A stretch of DNA of 64,000 nucleotides, taken from positions 70,001 to 134,000 of the forward strand of contig JAPFBL010000230.1 of NCBI GenBank assembly GCA_026182355.1. Reading direction: 5' to 3'. A program made the position numbers and the translations under genes. The stretch comes from Hermatobates lingyangjiaoensis. Taxonomy: Eukaryota > Arthropoda > Insecta > Hemiptera > Hermatobatidae. The notes below the pieces were generated by a model that did not search any database, had not been told where the DNA came from, and saw only the letters and a program-made list of their open reading frames with translations. This document shows, piece after piece, positions 1 through 9,880 of this stretch. Every line of letters starts with the position of its first letter. Positions within the stretch are counted from its first letter, which is position 1.

Positions 1-308
1 TCCTGAATTGTTTTCTTGACCCAACATTTAAATTAAGTGTTATTGACCCAATATTAAGTGTTAAATAAGAATGCTGCAACATAAACAGATTTCCAAGGTA
101 ATCAAATAGTGATCTCTTTACTTATGCAATAATTCTAAAGCAATAGAATAACTATAACAGAATCCTTATGTAATGTATAACAAAATAATCCATAGTCGTA
201 ATAACTGATTTATCAATAAATTTCCTCTTTGTTTCTGTGCAGATTAAAATGTAACAAATTACCAAATAGTAGTAATAGTAGTGCTAATTGTAAAACAATC
301 ATGTTGTA

Positions 309-346
309 GCCCTGAAGATGACATAAATATATGTCGAAATGTCGGC
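309..346 (+). ncRNA. Hammerhead-ribozyme-like motif (PLE terminal repeat)
   Basis: The segment reads as helix I GCC (309-311), core CUGAAGA (312-318), one extra U, helix II GACAUA paired with UAUGUC (ends 335), GAAA (336-339), a minimal helix III ending in the cleavage-type triplet GUC (341-343), and the helix I partner GGC (344-346). PLE terminal repeats are known to carry hammerhead ribozymes. The unpaired base between the core and helix II is a departure from the textbook fold, so activity is uncertain. Confidence 0.45.
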
Positions 347-394
347 AAAAGGACTAGTTTAAATCATTGGACCACAAACCTCAAAAAAAAATTA

Positions 395-398
<4 letters not shown>

Positions 399-435
<37 letters not shown>

Positions 436-876
436 AATGATCAAACCACAATAAGAAATGGGAAAACAAGACTAAGATCTTTCAACCGTAACAAGCGGTC
501 TTCGTCAGAGTCAAAAACCGAACTGAACACTAGATGCAGAAAACATCTGGTGAGGAGTTGAGAAGAGTGGGAGGGAAGAGTGGTATTTTAAAAGGGTGAA
601 AGCGCAGGAAAGGACTAATGTCCAGAAAGGGATGTTTGGGGAAACAAAGGAAACAAATACCCTCTTTGAAGAGGCTATTGCCCTCGTGACGAAAGTATTA
701 AGTTTGAAGAGACCGTCACTAATGTTTATAATATTTGATCTATTAAATTTAATTAGAGACGATTCAATAATATTTCTTAACAATATAATAATATTTCTTA
801 GTCTTGTTTTCCCATTTCTTATTGTGGTTTGATCATTGATTGTTATCTCACGTGTTTACGTGAAATCTTTTTATGT
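399..876. repeat. PLE terminal-repeat fragment with (TA)n tract and inverted ends
   Basis: A (TA)n run at 399-432 is followed by a PLE terminal-repeat family found again at 4.1, 8.1, 44.6, 54.1 and 55.0 kb. Its outer ends, roughly 433-475 and 793-840, are inverted copies of each other around the words caaaccacaataagaaatgg and ccatttcttattgtggtttg. A - strand hammerhead-like core (CUGACGA, helix GACCG/CGGUU, GAAA) lies at about 484-515. No intact protein is present. Confidence 0.6.
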
Positions 877-942
877 ATATATGTGTATTAAAATCTTAAA
901 TGAGAGTCTCTGGGAGAGGGTGCTGTGCTTGTACGATGCCTG

Positions 943-1106
943 CTAGCTGTTCGTCAGAAATCCCTTCACAAAGTACACTTTGATGACTGCAAGCTTTAGC
1001 ACTCCCGACGTAGAATCAACTTGGTAATGCCACTCACCCTTGCTAATAGTACTGCCTAATAATACATGAGCAACACTTCCCGCCCCTTCAATAACATCAA
1101 GTACGT
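943..1106 (-). other. Unassigned coding-like segment
   Basis: This - strand segment is less AT-rich than its surroundings. It is open from a possible acceptor (gcacag before an ATG near 1106) to a stop at 943-945. It could be a terminal exon of about 54 residues containing the word LDVIEGAGSVAHVLLG. I do not recognise the protein. A second - strand open stretch lies at about 1215-1340. Either could be repeat-derived. Confidence 0.18.
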
Positions 1107-1639
1107 AGAATCTCATCTGTGCCAACTTTAGAAAAACAAACAAATGATTATGCAAAAGATTGACTTTTTTTTTAAACATGCCTTGGTAAAAACACAATGA
1201 AAAAAGATAATACACCTAAAACAAACCCCAATGTTTAGTGGAATCGTATTTACAAGAGTTAGTCGTTTTGCAATATGTAGTTCTATTTTCTCTGGCATAC
1301 CACGTACAAAAAGAAAACTCAATCTCTCTTTCAGGGACATACATAGGAAAAGTCCTTGTTTAGCTATGAGAGTGTTACCTCTCCCGTTTCAAACGAGCAC
1401 TCAGATTCATACGTTATTTATTAAATTGTTTACATGTATAACTTTATTTAATTTATTATTAACTTGAACTTTGAAGCAGTCCTTTAATGACCATAATTAT
1501 TGGCAGGATAATCCAATAATGGCATGGATAATTGAAATATTGACCCAGTAAATAGTCTCGTTTCTTTAATGTGTTTTCTTTTTCATTTATTTATTTAGTA
1601 TTTCCATGTCATATATATATAATATATATATAACTTTAA

Positions 1640-1800
1640 ATTACACAAAGCACGACACAGAAAAGAGAATAAAAAGAACACTTACAGAATTCAATATTTC
1701 GAACTGTTGTTCATCATCAGGAGAGTAAACTAGAAGAGAGGACGAAGTGAGAGAGATCTCCCCAAGTCGAAGAACGGAGCGCGAAACTAATATTATATAT
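1640..1800 (-). repeat. PLE terminal-repeat fragment with hammerhead-like core
   Basis: The same family recurs in + orientation at about 50930-51090. On the - strand it has core CUGAUGA, one unpaired U, helix II GAAC/GUUC closed by AACA, then GAAA. A (TA)n tract borders it at 1790-1810. The cleavage-site triplet is not conserved, so this copy is probably inactive. Confidence 0.5.
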
Positions 1801-2122
1801 ATATATATATGTTTTATTAAAAGTAATGCCCAATTTAACTTTTACACTTTTTCTTATCCGTTTTTCAAGTGTTCTCATACTTGACTTCCATGGTTCTGGA
1901 ACTAAAAACATAAGTTCACCAAAATTTTTATTACTATACACCGACATGTTTCGGTCATCGTTGACCATTTTCAAGGTTAAAGAATATATAAAATTATTAA
2001 TGATCGAAAAGTGAATAACAATTAAAATAAACTAAAATAAACATAACGAGTCCATAACACATATTCACAACTAGGGAGGTTATCAAAGGTAAAGGTATGT
2101 TGAGGTTTCACCAGGCTCTTGG

Positions 2123-2722
2123 TTACCTTCCATCCGTCATTTGTATCTGGGAAGGTAATCGATTAACTTCTATACCTCTCCCAGACTGGTTCGCCTTCTG
2201 ACTGCCTTCATATAATTTTAGAATTCTTGAAAATCCTCCTCCTTGGCTGTTAATACTAGGTTGCTTTTCGAGGATCAAGATAGCTTCCAAAATTTGCAAT
2301 CTGGTGTGGTCATGTTCTTGTTGTAATATTACAGTATTGTCTGTTAACATTTCCCTGGTTAATTGCACTCCATGTGTTAACCTAACGTGCTCTTTGGGTC
2401 CTCCGGATGCCAGATGCATGGTGAGCCTTCGTGAAAGCGTGGTTGTGGTGGAACCAACGTATTTCGAGCGTAGGGACTCGCAGTTCCCTAATTTGCAGTT
2501 AAACTCATATACAACATTAGTTCTCTGAAGGGTTGCTTTCTTTTGTGGGTTGTTCGTAATTACCATTCTTGAAGTGGCAGAGTTGGCATAGTAAATTCGT
2601 AATTCTAATCTGTCATCTGGCTTGAGGCATGATGTATTATTCTTAATAATTCCTTTTAGTATACGTTCATCCGTTTTATAAGCTTCCGAAAACTGGTTTT
2701 TATAATATATTAAATGTGTTGC
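2123..2722 (-). CDS. Penelope-like element C-terminus, GIY-YIG endonuclease (left copy)
   Basis: This is the C-terminal part of a PLE polyprotein, open on the - strand from the palindrome centre to its stop. It starts with a region just after the reverse transcriptase (words NQFSEAYKTDER and CLKPDDRLELRIYY). It continues into a GIY-YIG nuclease: VVYEFNC, a cysteine pair FNCKLGNC, then KYVGSTTTTLSRRLTMHL. In PLEs this domain nicks target DNA for target-primed reverse transcription. The reverse transcriptase itself is missing, cut off at the spacer, so this is a fragment. The left copy keeps the frame through GGAATTATT, where the right copy has lost a base. Confidence 0.75.
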   Translation of the reverse strand, partial: ATHLIYYKNQFSEAYKTDERILKGIIKNNTSCLKPDDRLELRIYYANSATSRMVITNNPQKKATLQRTNVVYEFNCKLGNCESLRSKYVGSTTTTLSRRLTMHLASGGPKEHVRLTHGVQLTREMLTDNTVILQQEHDHTRLQILEAILILEKQPSINSQGGGFSRILKLYEGSQKANQSGRGIEVNRLPSQIQMTDGR

Positions 2723-2771
2723 GCCTTTGTTTTCGGGATTCTGTTGAATATCACTACCATGAAGTTTGTTT

Positions 2772-3370
2772 GCAACACATTTAGTATATTATAAAAACCA
2801 GTTTTTGGAAGCTTATAAAACGGATGAACGTATACTAAAAGGATTATTAAGAATAATACATCATGCCTCAAGCCAGATGACAGATTAGAATTACGAATTT
2901 ACTATGCCAACTCTGCCACTTCAAGAATGGTAATTACGAACAACCCACAAAAGAAAGCAACCCTTCAGAGAACTAATGTTGTATATGAGTTTAACTGCAA
3001 ATTAGGGAACTGCGAGTCCCTACGCTCGAAATACGTTGGTTCCACCACAACCACGCTTTCACGAAGGCTCACCATGCATCTGGCATCCGGAGGACCCAAA
3101 GAGCACGTTAGGTTAACACATGGAGTGCAATTAACCAGGGAAATGTTAACAGACAATACTGTAATATTACAACAAGAACATGACCACACCAGATTGCAAA
3201 TTTTGGAAGCTATCTTGATCCTCGAAAAGCAACCTAGTATTAACAGCCAAGGAGGAGGATTTTCAAGAATTCTAAAATTATATGAAGGCAGTCAGAAGGC
3301 GAACCAGTCTGGGAGAGGTATAGAAGTTAATCGATTACCTTCCCAGATACAAATGACGGATGGAAGGTAA
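2772..3370 (+). pseudogene. Penelope-like element C-terminus, GIY-YIG endonuclease (right copy)
   Basis: This is the mirror copy of the left endonuclease. The 147 residues from 2927 to the stop are identical in protein sequence to the left arm, including YVGSTTTTLSRRL and the region LEAILILEKQPSIN. Upstream, near 2842, it lacks one A of the left arm's GGAATTATT, which breaks the link to the RT-proximal part. It is followed directly by a terminal repeat with a hammerhead-like fold and then by the start of another PLE frame. Confidence 0.7.
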
Positions 3371-3518
3371 CCAAGAGCCTGGTGAAACCTCAACATACCT
3401 TTACCTTTGATAACCTCCCTAGTTGTGAATATGTGTTATGGACTCGTTATGTTTATTTTAGTTTATTTTAATTGTTATTCACTTTTCGATCATTAATAAT
3501 TTTTATATATTCTTTAAC

Positions 3519-3726
3519 CTTGAAAATGGTCAACGATGACCGAAACATGTCGGTGTATAGTAATAAAAATTTTGGTGAACTTATGTTTTTAGTTCCAGAA
3601 CCATGGAAGTCAAGTATGAGAACACTTGAAAAACGGATAAGAAAAAGTGTAAAAGTTAAATTGGGCATTACTTTTAATAAAACGTGTATAAATGAAGGCC
3701 TGCTCCCCAAATATATATATATATAT
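3519..3726 (+). repeat. PLE 5' end: degenerate hammerhead fold plus truncated frame
   Basis: A degenerate hammerhead-like stem (CUUGAAAAU, helix GGUCA/UGACC, GAAAC, AUGUC) spans about 3517-3552. It leads into an open frame at 3525-3720 ending in INEGLLPKY and then a (TA)n tract at about 3712-3726. Lying just downstream of an endonuclease end, this fits the 5' start of the next PLE copy in a tandem. The frame is cut off at the TA tract. The left arm holds the reverse complement. Confidence 0.55.
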
Positions 3727-3852
3727 GGTAGTTTATTGAGTAGCAGTTTGCTTCTCAACACGAGTACTTCGCACTTTTTCCCGATGACGACGGATGTCGA
3801 AATATCGAAGTAAGTTCTGTAGTGACTTTCTGTGTTCTTTCCTATGTCTTAA

Positions 3853-3916
<64 letters not shown>

Positions 3917-4073
3917 TACCGCCCTGCCTTCCTGCGGGACTCTTCGCTCTTCGCACCTCCTGTTGATGACGATGGTCGAAATATCGATGTGAGTTATGTC
4001 TGTGTCTTTCTGTGTGTTTCCTTCGTTTTGAATTTATTTTATTTTAAAAAAGTCCGCTGGACCGTTTCTTTTA

Positions 4074-4113
<40 letters not shown>

Positions 4114-4285
4114 ATTTCACATAAACACGTGAAACAACATTCAATGATCAAACCACAATAAGAAATGGGAAAACAAGACTAAGATCTTCCAACTGTAACA
4201 AGCGGTCTTCGTCAGAGTCAAAAACCCAACTGAGTTTCTTATTGTTGTTTGATCATTGATTGTTATTTCACGTGTTTATGTGAAA

Positions 4286-4320
<35 letters not shown>
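3727..4320. repeat. Cluster of PLE terminal-repeat scraps and (TA)n tracts
   Basis: Long (TA)n runs lie at about 3857-3913, 4078-4110 and 4288-4320. Between them are hammerhead-like scraps: GAUGAC..GAC/GUC..GAAA at about 3781-3806, a sister at about 3963-3987, and a - strand CUGACGA copy at about 4195-4215. The segment 4110-4165 is the inverted partner of 4228-4285. Apparent open frames of alternating Ile-Tyr are translated microsatellite. Confidence 0.6.
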
Positions 4321-4322
<2 letters not shown>

Positions 4323-5079
4323 GAGTTCAAAATTCAAGAAGAGTAACACATAGAATAAGGAAACACACTTACAGACTCAAATTTTCGGGTAATCCATCTT
4401 CAGGAGAAAAGAGAAAGGGAGACGTAACGGCAAGTAACCCAAATATATATAATCCAAACTGGACTCAAACAAGTTAAAAAAAAGAAGAATGGTAACACAG
4501 TTACCTACTCAAATTTTCGGATAATTCTTCAGGAGATAATTTGAGTCAGTGAGTGTCATTTTCTCTGTGTGTTACTACTCTTCGTTTTTGGACTTGTATA
4601 TTTATATATTTTCACGTGTGTTATAGCCCGTTATTAATATATTATTGGTTGAATGTTACTACTTTTGTTGATTATTGGTTTTCATTCTATTATTGTGGTA
4701 GTTGAGGCGGTTTTCTAAGCAGGAAAGCCGCTATAGTCCTGCTATGTTCTCTACACCTACTTTGGTAAGTCACCTGCAGGTTACCTGCTTAGAAAATGGT
4801 CATAACATCGCAAGCACATCGCCAGCTTAGAGGAATAACAGTTTCAAGTCAAATGTTTAATTATTAGAATGCGAGTCATCCAAACATATTGGCTTAAAGG
4901 ACAGAGGTGACTACAAGGGGATGGACTGTTTAATGGCTTTTTTACAACCGTAACTAACACAAGCCCAAGGACCTACGCCAGAACCACACCACCATAAAAA
5001 AAAACACTTGTCATTAGTTATTATTACATTGTACGTGTTTATTATTTCATTTCTTAAGACATGAAGTATGATTGTTTAC
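4321..5079. other. Low-information stretch with two hammerhead-like scraps
   Basis: Two - strand hammerhead-like scraps lie at about 4385-4415 and 4505-4530. The better one has core CUGAAGA then U and a GG/CC helix before CGAAA. The rest is AT-rich sequence with no supported gene. It would be intronic if the exon ending at 5080 is real. Confidence 0.4.
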
Positions 5080-5493
5080 CTCTGAAGACGCAAGGAGACA
5101 CGCCGGCTGCCGACAGACAGGGAAGGTGAGCGAATGCGGGACGACGGGCCACAGACAGGCCATGAGCACGACAGCCAGAACGAAGACGAGCAGCAAGAAG
5201 AGCAGTACTAGCTGCAGCAGGAGGCCTAGCCGCGTGTACCCCGTCCTCTCCATGCACCACGACTCCAGCCGTGTCACTTCAGGTATATGGCACCTTCTCT
5301 TCTTCTCTGTACCTTCGTAACCTTTTTTCTTTTCAACCACTTCATCTTCTTTTAATTTTTCATTTACATTGTTCTCACCTTTATCACCTAAACACGGTTC
5401 ATTTTCTTCTTCATCGCCTTTCTTTTCTTCACTGTTTAATTTTTGCATTTCATTAGCGGCCATAACTACCAGAAATAATTTTAAATTTGACAC
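5080..5493 (-). CDS. Probable first coding exon of a type II membrane protein (M13 peptidase-like?)
   Basis: The - strand exon runs from ATG at 5493 to a good splice donor (CAGAG then gtaaac) after 138 codons, ending in phase 0. The N-terminal 80 residues are Lys/Glu-rich and cytoplasmic-looking. A strongly hydrophobic segment follows at about residues 85-113 (LLLQLVLLFLLLVFVLAVVL). Then comes the short extracellular stretch FPVCRQPACLLASSE. Charged tail, single membrane anchor and a Cys-x(4)-Cys just outside match the start of neprilysin/ECE-type M13 zinc peptidases. The catalytic domain would lie on later exons at lower coordinates, and I could not find them here. A second ATG at 5463 is also possible. 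The exon is clearly less AT-rich than its flanks. Confidence 0.5.
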
Positions 5494-6640
5494 TAAAACA
5501 CAGAGAAAAGCAACATGACTTGCCGGGCAATTTATAATAAATCACACACGCACACAACCCAAACCACTAGAACGACAGAGAGTCACGAGCCCAACTGTTG
5601 AGCTAGGCTTGGCAAGGCACGCAGGAGTGGGGAGACAGTTCACATTGCTGACACCAGAGCGAGGCAGGCTCTCAGGACTTCCTTCAGCTGTTAGAGCCTT
5701 CTCCAGGACTGTGGTCTTCGACCTCCACCAAATAACGCCAAGCCGTCCTGTACTTATCCGCTCTCCGCATATTCTCTCTAAACCCTCTCTCACGACTCAT
5801 TCTCTCTGATTACACACCTCACAATACCTATTTCCATTAAAACAAAAAAAAAGTTCTCAAGATATTCCCATGCCTTGTGGATTAACAACTCAAAATTCCT
5901 TTAATACTAATCAATGAAATGTTTATTTATTACCTGATAGCAAACACTAAATAATCCTTAAAACTGAATAACAGTCTATAAGTAGGATTACTTTACTTAA
6001 AAGCTTTTAATTTTGCTTATATGGTGATTTTTTGCTCAACGCCCACGCTACGAAGCTTTAAACTTTCCTGACTCCAAGATAGACAAAAAGCGGTTGACTT
6101 GAGATTGATCAACTTTTCAGTTTTGACAGTGTGACGTTACAGAGTTGATTCTAAACTCATATCCAAATCCTAAAGGATATGCTATCCTATTAACAAACTA
6201 TCCAATACAACATCATAATAGCGCTTTATTAACCATCAAGGCTTCAATAATGTTTGATTTTCAAATTTGGCCTCTCCTTCTTACCATGTCCTATTTTTAT
6301 AACTTACAGCTAAATGTAACCAATAAAACTAACTATTAAAGTGAGTTTTATAGTTAATGATTAGTTTTATTATGAGTATGGTTTGTTTTTATAACTATTT
6401 TAATAAGTCTGTATAACAGTGTAGATTTTTTTAATTGCAGCATAAAGAAATTTAAAAAAGTAATAAAACATCTACTACAGCTATACAGTTTGTTTAACTG
6501 CCAATGACTCAATTTTAATTATTATTATATGTAATTGGTGTCTGTTATTTTCGTAGTATGTATTAATTACTGTCAATATAAGAATAGACCTTGCGTTGTT
6601 AATGGATTTTGATACATATGTAGATAAATGAGTTATATTG
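5494..6640. other. Possible 5'UTR, then no recognisable feature
   Basis: About 5520-5815 is less AT-rich than its surroundings and lies directly upstream (- strand) of the membrane-protein exon. It may be 5'UTR or promoter-proximal DNA. No splice structure is decisive. From 5815 to about 6640 I see only AT-rich sequence. Confidence 0.25.
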
Positions 6641-6659
6641 GGGAAAGTATTATGTCTCC

Positions 6660-6830
6660 ATACAAAAAAGTTTGTTATCAAAAACTAACAACGCGCTTCG
6701 AACAATTGATGTTCTTCATCAGGTTATATCTAAAAACCTGAATATATGCATATATTTTTTAGATGTAACCTGAAGTGTTCGAAACGTGTTGTTCGTTTTT
6801 TATAATAAACTTTTTTTGTATAGAGACTTA
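6660..6830. repeat. Inverted pair of PLE hammerhead-like ends
   Basis: A - strand copy at about 6688-6722 (CUGAUGA, A, helix GAACA/UGUUC, GAA, GCG) faces a shorter + strand copy at about 6766-6795 (CUGAAG, uGUUC, GAAACGUG). Surrounding words are mirrored as well. A related pair sits at about 36950-37025. Confidence 0.45.
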
Positions 6831-7279
6831 AGTCTTTCCTCAATATGAGTAAATACCACACTGTAACAGATTTCACAATTAATGAATTAAATGAGTTATG
6901 TTTTTATGTAGATTTTATATTTCTTTCTATGTTGAGTTGTACAAATTTTTGATAATGGTCATATTAACTTATTTTGATCAAACAGCCCTTGAAGGCTGAT
7001 CTTAGAACATATTTTGCATATAAGACTGATACGTGAAGGACAGGAGTGCTCACACATTGTCAACATGTGAGCTCCTTATGAAATGAAGAAATCGCTATCA
7101 AGTCTGATATAGAAGGGCGATTAATGTTCACTAGGGCAGCACATTAGCTGATTTGAACACAAACCGTTATGTAGTTGCTTCCTCACAATAGAAAAATACC
7201 AAGGTTATTATGTATATTAATTAAATAATGTAATATAATTACTTTTCATGTTATTGTTATTAAATATTTTATTGATGTA

Positions 7280-7330
7280 GTCCTGAAGATGTCTACAAAT
7301 ATAGATGGAACGTCTGCTTAAAGGTGTTGT
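7280..7330 (+). repeat. PLE hammerhead-like copy
   Basis: Core CUGAAGA, U, then GUCUA..UAGAU, and GGAACGUCUGC in place of GAAACGUCGGC. The same family occurs in better form at 16388-16427. It continues to the words aaccaaacctcgataagaaa, shared with 16.5 kb. Confidence 0.45.
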
Positions 7331-7399
7331 TTTATTGAATCTAAACCAAACCTCGATAAGAAAGAAAAATAGTGATATATATCACTAACTATCACCAAC

Positions 7400-7584
7400 C
7401 CAACGGGTTGGTCTCCAACCGTCTCTGTGTCAGTGCGCTTGGTTTCCCTCTCTTACTCGTATCTCTCCTAAAGACGGTTTAACCAAAAATTAGAGACTGT
7501 AAGTGTGTGCTTTTAATTTCTCTATGTTTCTTTATGTACATTGAACTGTATTTGTCCATTTCGGATCGTATTTTCATCGAAAAA

Positions 7585-7618
<34 letters not shown>

Positions 7619-8275
7619 ATGATAAACGAAAAACGGTCCGGCAGGACAAATAACAATTAAAATATCTTCTCCTGAGGACGACCGCCATTACGGTCGAAAT
7701 ATTGAAAAGTGAGTCTTTGTTGTGTTTCTGTTTATGTATATATATATATATATTATATATAATATATATATTATATATTTAACCATGATAAACGAAAAAC
7801 GGTCCGGCAGGACAGATAAAAATTAAAATAAGCAGTGACACATAAGCTGAAACACAACAAAGACTCACTTTTCATAAACTGAAACACAACAAAGACTCAC
7901 TTTTCAAACTGAAACACAACAAAGACTCACTTTTCTACTGAAACACAACAAAGACTCACTTTTCAACTGAAACACAACAAAGACTCACTTTTGTCTTTGT
8001 TGTGTTTCAGTTTATGTGTCACTGCTTATTTTAATTGTTATATAAAAAGATTTCACATAAACACGTGAAACAGCAATCAATGATCAAACCACAATAAGAA
8101 ATGGGAAAACAAGACGAAGATCTTTCAACCGTAACAAGCGCTCTTCGTCAGAGTCAAAAACCCATCAGTTGGGTTTTTGACTCTGACGAAGACCGCTTGT
8201 TACGGTTGAAAGATCTTAGTCTTGTTTTCCCATTTCTTATTGTGGTTTGATCATTAATTGTTATATATATATATA
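7400..8275. repeat. PLE terminal-repeat cluster with tandem 28-bp units and hairpin
   Basis: The cluster holds several pieces. A + hammerhead-like copy spans about 7664-7700 (CUGAGGA, C, helix GACCG/CGGUC, GAAA). (TA)n tracts lie at about 7589-7615 and 7738-7775. Five tandem units of about 28 bp (aaacacaacaaagactcac) run from about 7850 to 7990, followed at once by an inverted unit. A hairpin at about 8045-8275 has arms of about 100 bp, both bearing the CUGACGA-type core. No intact frame is present. Confidence 0.6.
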
Positions 8276-9680
8276 CGATTTTAATATCGAAGAACAATTG
8301 TATTTATTTAGAAATATACCTAATCTTGGAAGAGTGTCATTCTATTGCTTTCTAGTATGGATTTCCATAAACACCAGTATTATTGTTTAAACAATAGAGA
8401 AAATAAAATTAAATTTCACTTGACATTTTGAAATCAAAATTCAGTAAATACATGCACATTGTATTGTATATCCATGATCATCTTACAAGGTATAACGGTT
8501 TTACCTATTTCTAATATAAAATATTCAGTAAGATAAGTAAGCATGTAGGGAACCACAAAGACTGGCTCTCATACGTAAGGTCTTGGTTTGTGGAGAGGAG
8601 TGGCCGATTAGGCCTTCCTCATTAATTAAAGAACGATATTATAAAGAATTTGTGAAATTTTTGTACAGTATAGGGATATAAGAAAAAAACAACAAATTAC
8701 TATATTGTAGAATTACAAATCAATGTAAAATAAGTTAAAATAAGTATTTTGTAGTGTAAATCAAAAATGTATTGTATACAATTTGACGTTGATGCATGTA
8801 ATACACAGTGAAACATGTTGAAATAAAATACAAAATAAAAAAAAGAAAAAGTAAGTATGTAGTAATTTTTTTTCTTCATTAGTCATTTTTGACTATTTTG
8901 TAAACTATCTTTTACAAAACAAATTTCATAACTTTAGTATCGTGACATTGCATTATTGTTAGAATCCCAATTAGCATGAAAAGTTAAATCATATAAGTGA
9001 GAGCATTGAAAAACAGTTTTATTTACTATGAATATTTCAAATTTTTCTCACAGTTCTTTTATTCATAGAACAAAATTTATGATTACCTTTGTTCATGTTA
9101 TTATGAAACTAATATGTCAGGAATTTTTCATTTCATTTTATCCAACCAGGTAAACTGAAAATAATCCATGGGAATAGTTCCTTTATTAAAGTTATTATTT
9201 TTTATTACGATTCTATGGAATCGCATAAATAATAACCAAAACGAATTAGTATATAGTTAATTGCATAAATTTTCCACACCTAATTGATAACAGATCCCAT
9301 TACATCACTTTTCTCTACCATTCTGTTAATCATTTCATTAATATTGACTATTACTAATATTATTATTATTATTACTGACTATTTCAAGGAGCAGTCATAG
9401 GATTTAAATTAATGCTAATGTATTTTTTGTTTTTTTTTCATCACTGAGTCATAATTACTAAAATGCAAGAAGACCACTTCTAATCATTATAATTACTTCT
9501 TCATATTTGGCAAATGATCGTAGATTTATTTTAAAAAATCATTAAATTTGTTTATTGTTTTTAATAATGGGTAAATAATATCAATTTCTTAACTTAGAGT
9601 CAAGTTGAATTTAGCAGAGTACAATTTTTTTGTGTGGGAGGTGGGAAACCTTTCATTATTTGAGAATGTCAACCGACCTC
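8276..9680. other. No recognisable feature
   Basis: AT-rich intergenic DNA. I see no conserved frame, RNA gene or repeat beyond simple runs. Confidence 0.4.
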
Positions 9681-9880
9681 TCAGATACAGGTTACCTCAG
9701 TGGTTAACGTACTCGCCTCAGGGCTGGTAGTCTGAGGTTCAATCCCCACCTGGACCTCGATTTATTCACACGGGAGGTGAATAAAATCTGAGTATGTCGT
9801 CTTTCGGATAGGACGTTAAGCCGTCGGTCCCAAGTCTGTACGATGTCAGGTAATCGTTAAACATTCCTACTTGAAAAGAA
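9681..9880 (+). repeat. tRNA-derived SINE
   Basis: The head has pol III promoter boxes: A-box-like cctcagtggttaacgtactc and B box ggttcaatcccc. The body continues through tttattcac, then tcggataggacgttaagccg, and ends near cgatgtcaggta. Related copies are at 41148-41730, 44071-44297 and 47617-47840, all reversed. It lacks a tRNA cloverleaf 3' half, so it is not a tRNA gene. Confidence 0.75.

Larger units (their letters stand above)
1811..3683. repeat. Large PLE inverted repeat, 912-bp arms and 49-bp spacer
   Basis: The left arm (1811-2722) and right arm (2772-3683) are near-identical reverse complements around a 49-bp spacer (2723-2771). Reading outward from the centre, each arm holds the end of a PLE polyprotein with GIY-YIG endonuclease, then a terminal repeat with a hammerhead-like stem, then the 5' part of a PLE frame. 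That order is a tandem PLE junction, copied in inverted orientation. The arms differ at only a few bases, so the event or a later conversion is recent. Confidence 0.85.

Noticed and set aside
2304..3189. 74-residue frames inside each palindrome arm
   Set aside because: Antisense shadows of the GIY-YIG endonuclease copies.
3794..4477. Frames with long Ile-Tyr runs
   Set aside because: Translated (TA)n microsatellites joined to PLE scraps.
5542..5809. 83-residue - and 66-residue + frames upstream of the membrane-protein exon
   Set aside because: Overlapping frames on both strands in a GC-richer stretch; more likely 5'UTR or promoter sequence than coding.
9681..9760. tRNA gene
   Set aside because: A and B boxes are present but no full cloverleaf or acceptor-stem pairing was found, and related copies with the same body make it a SINE.
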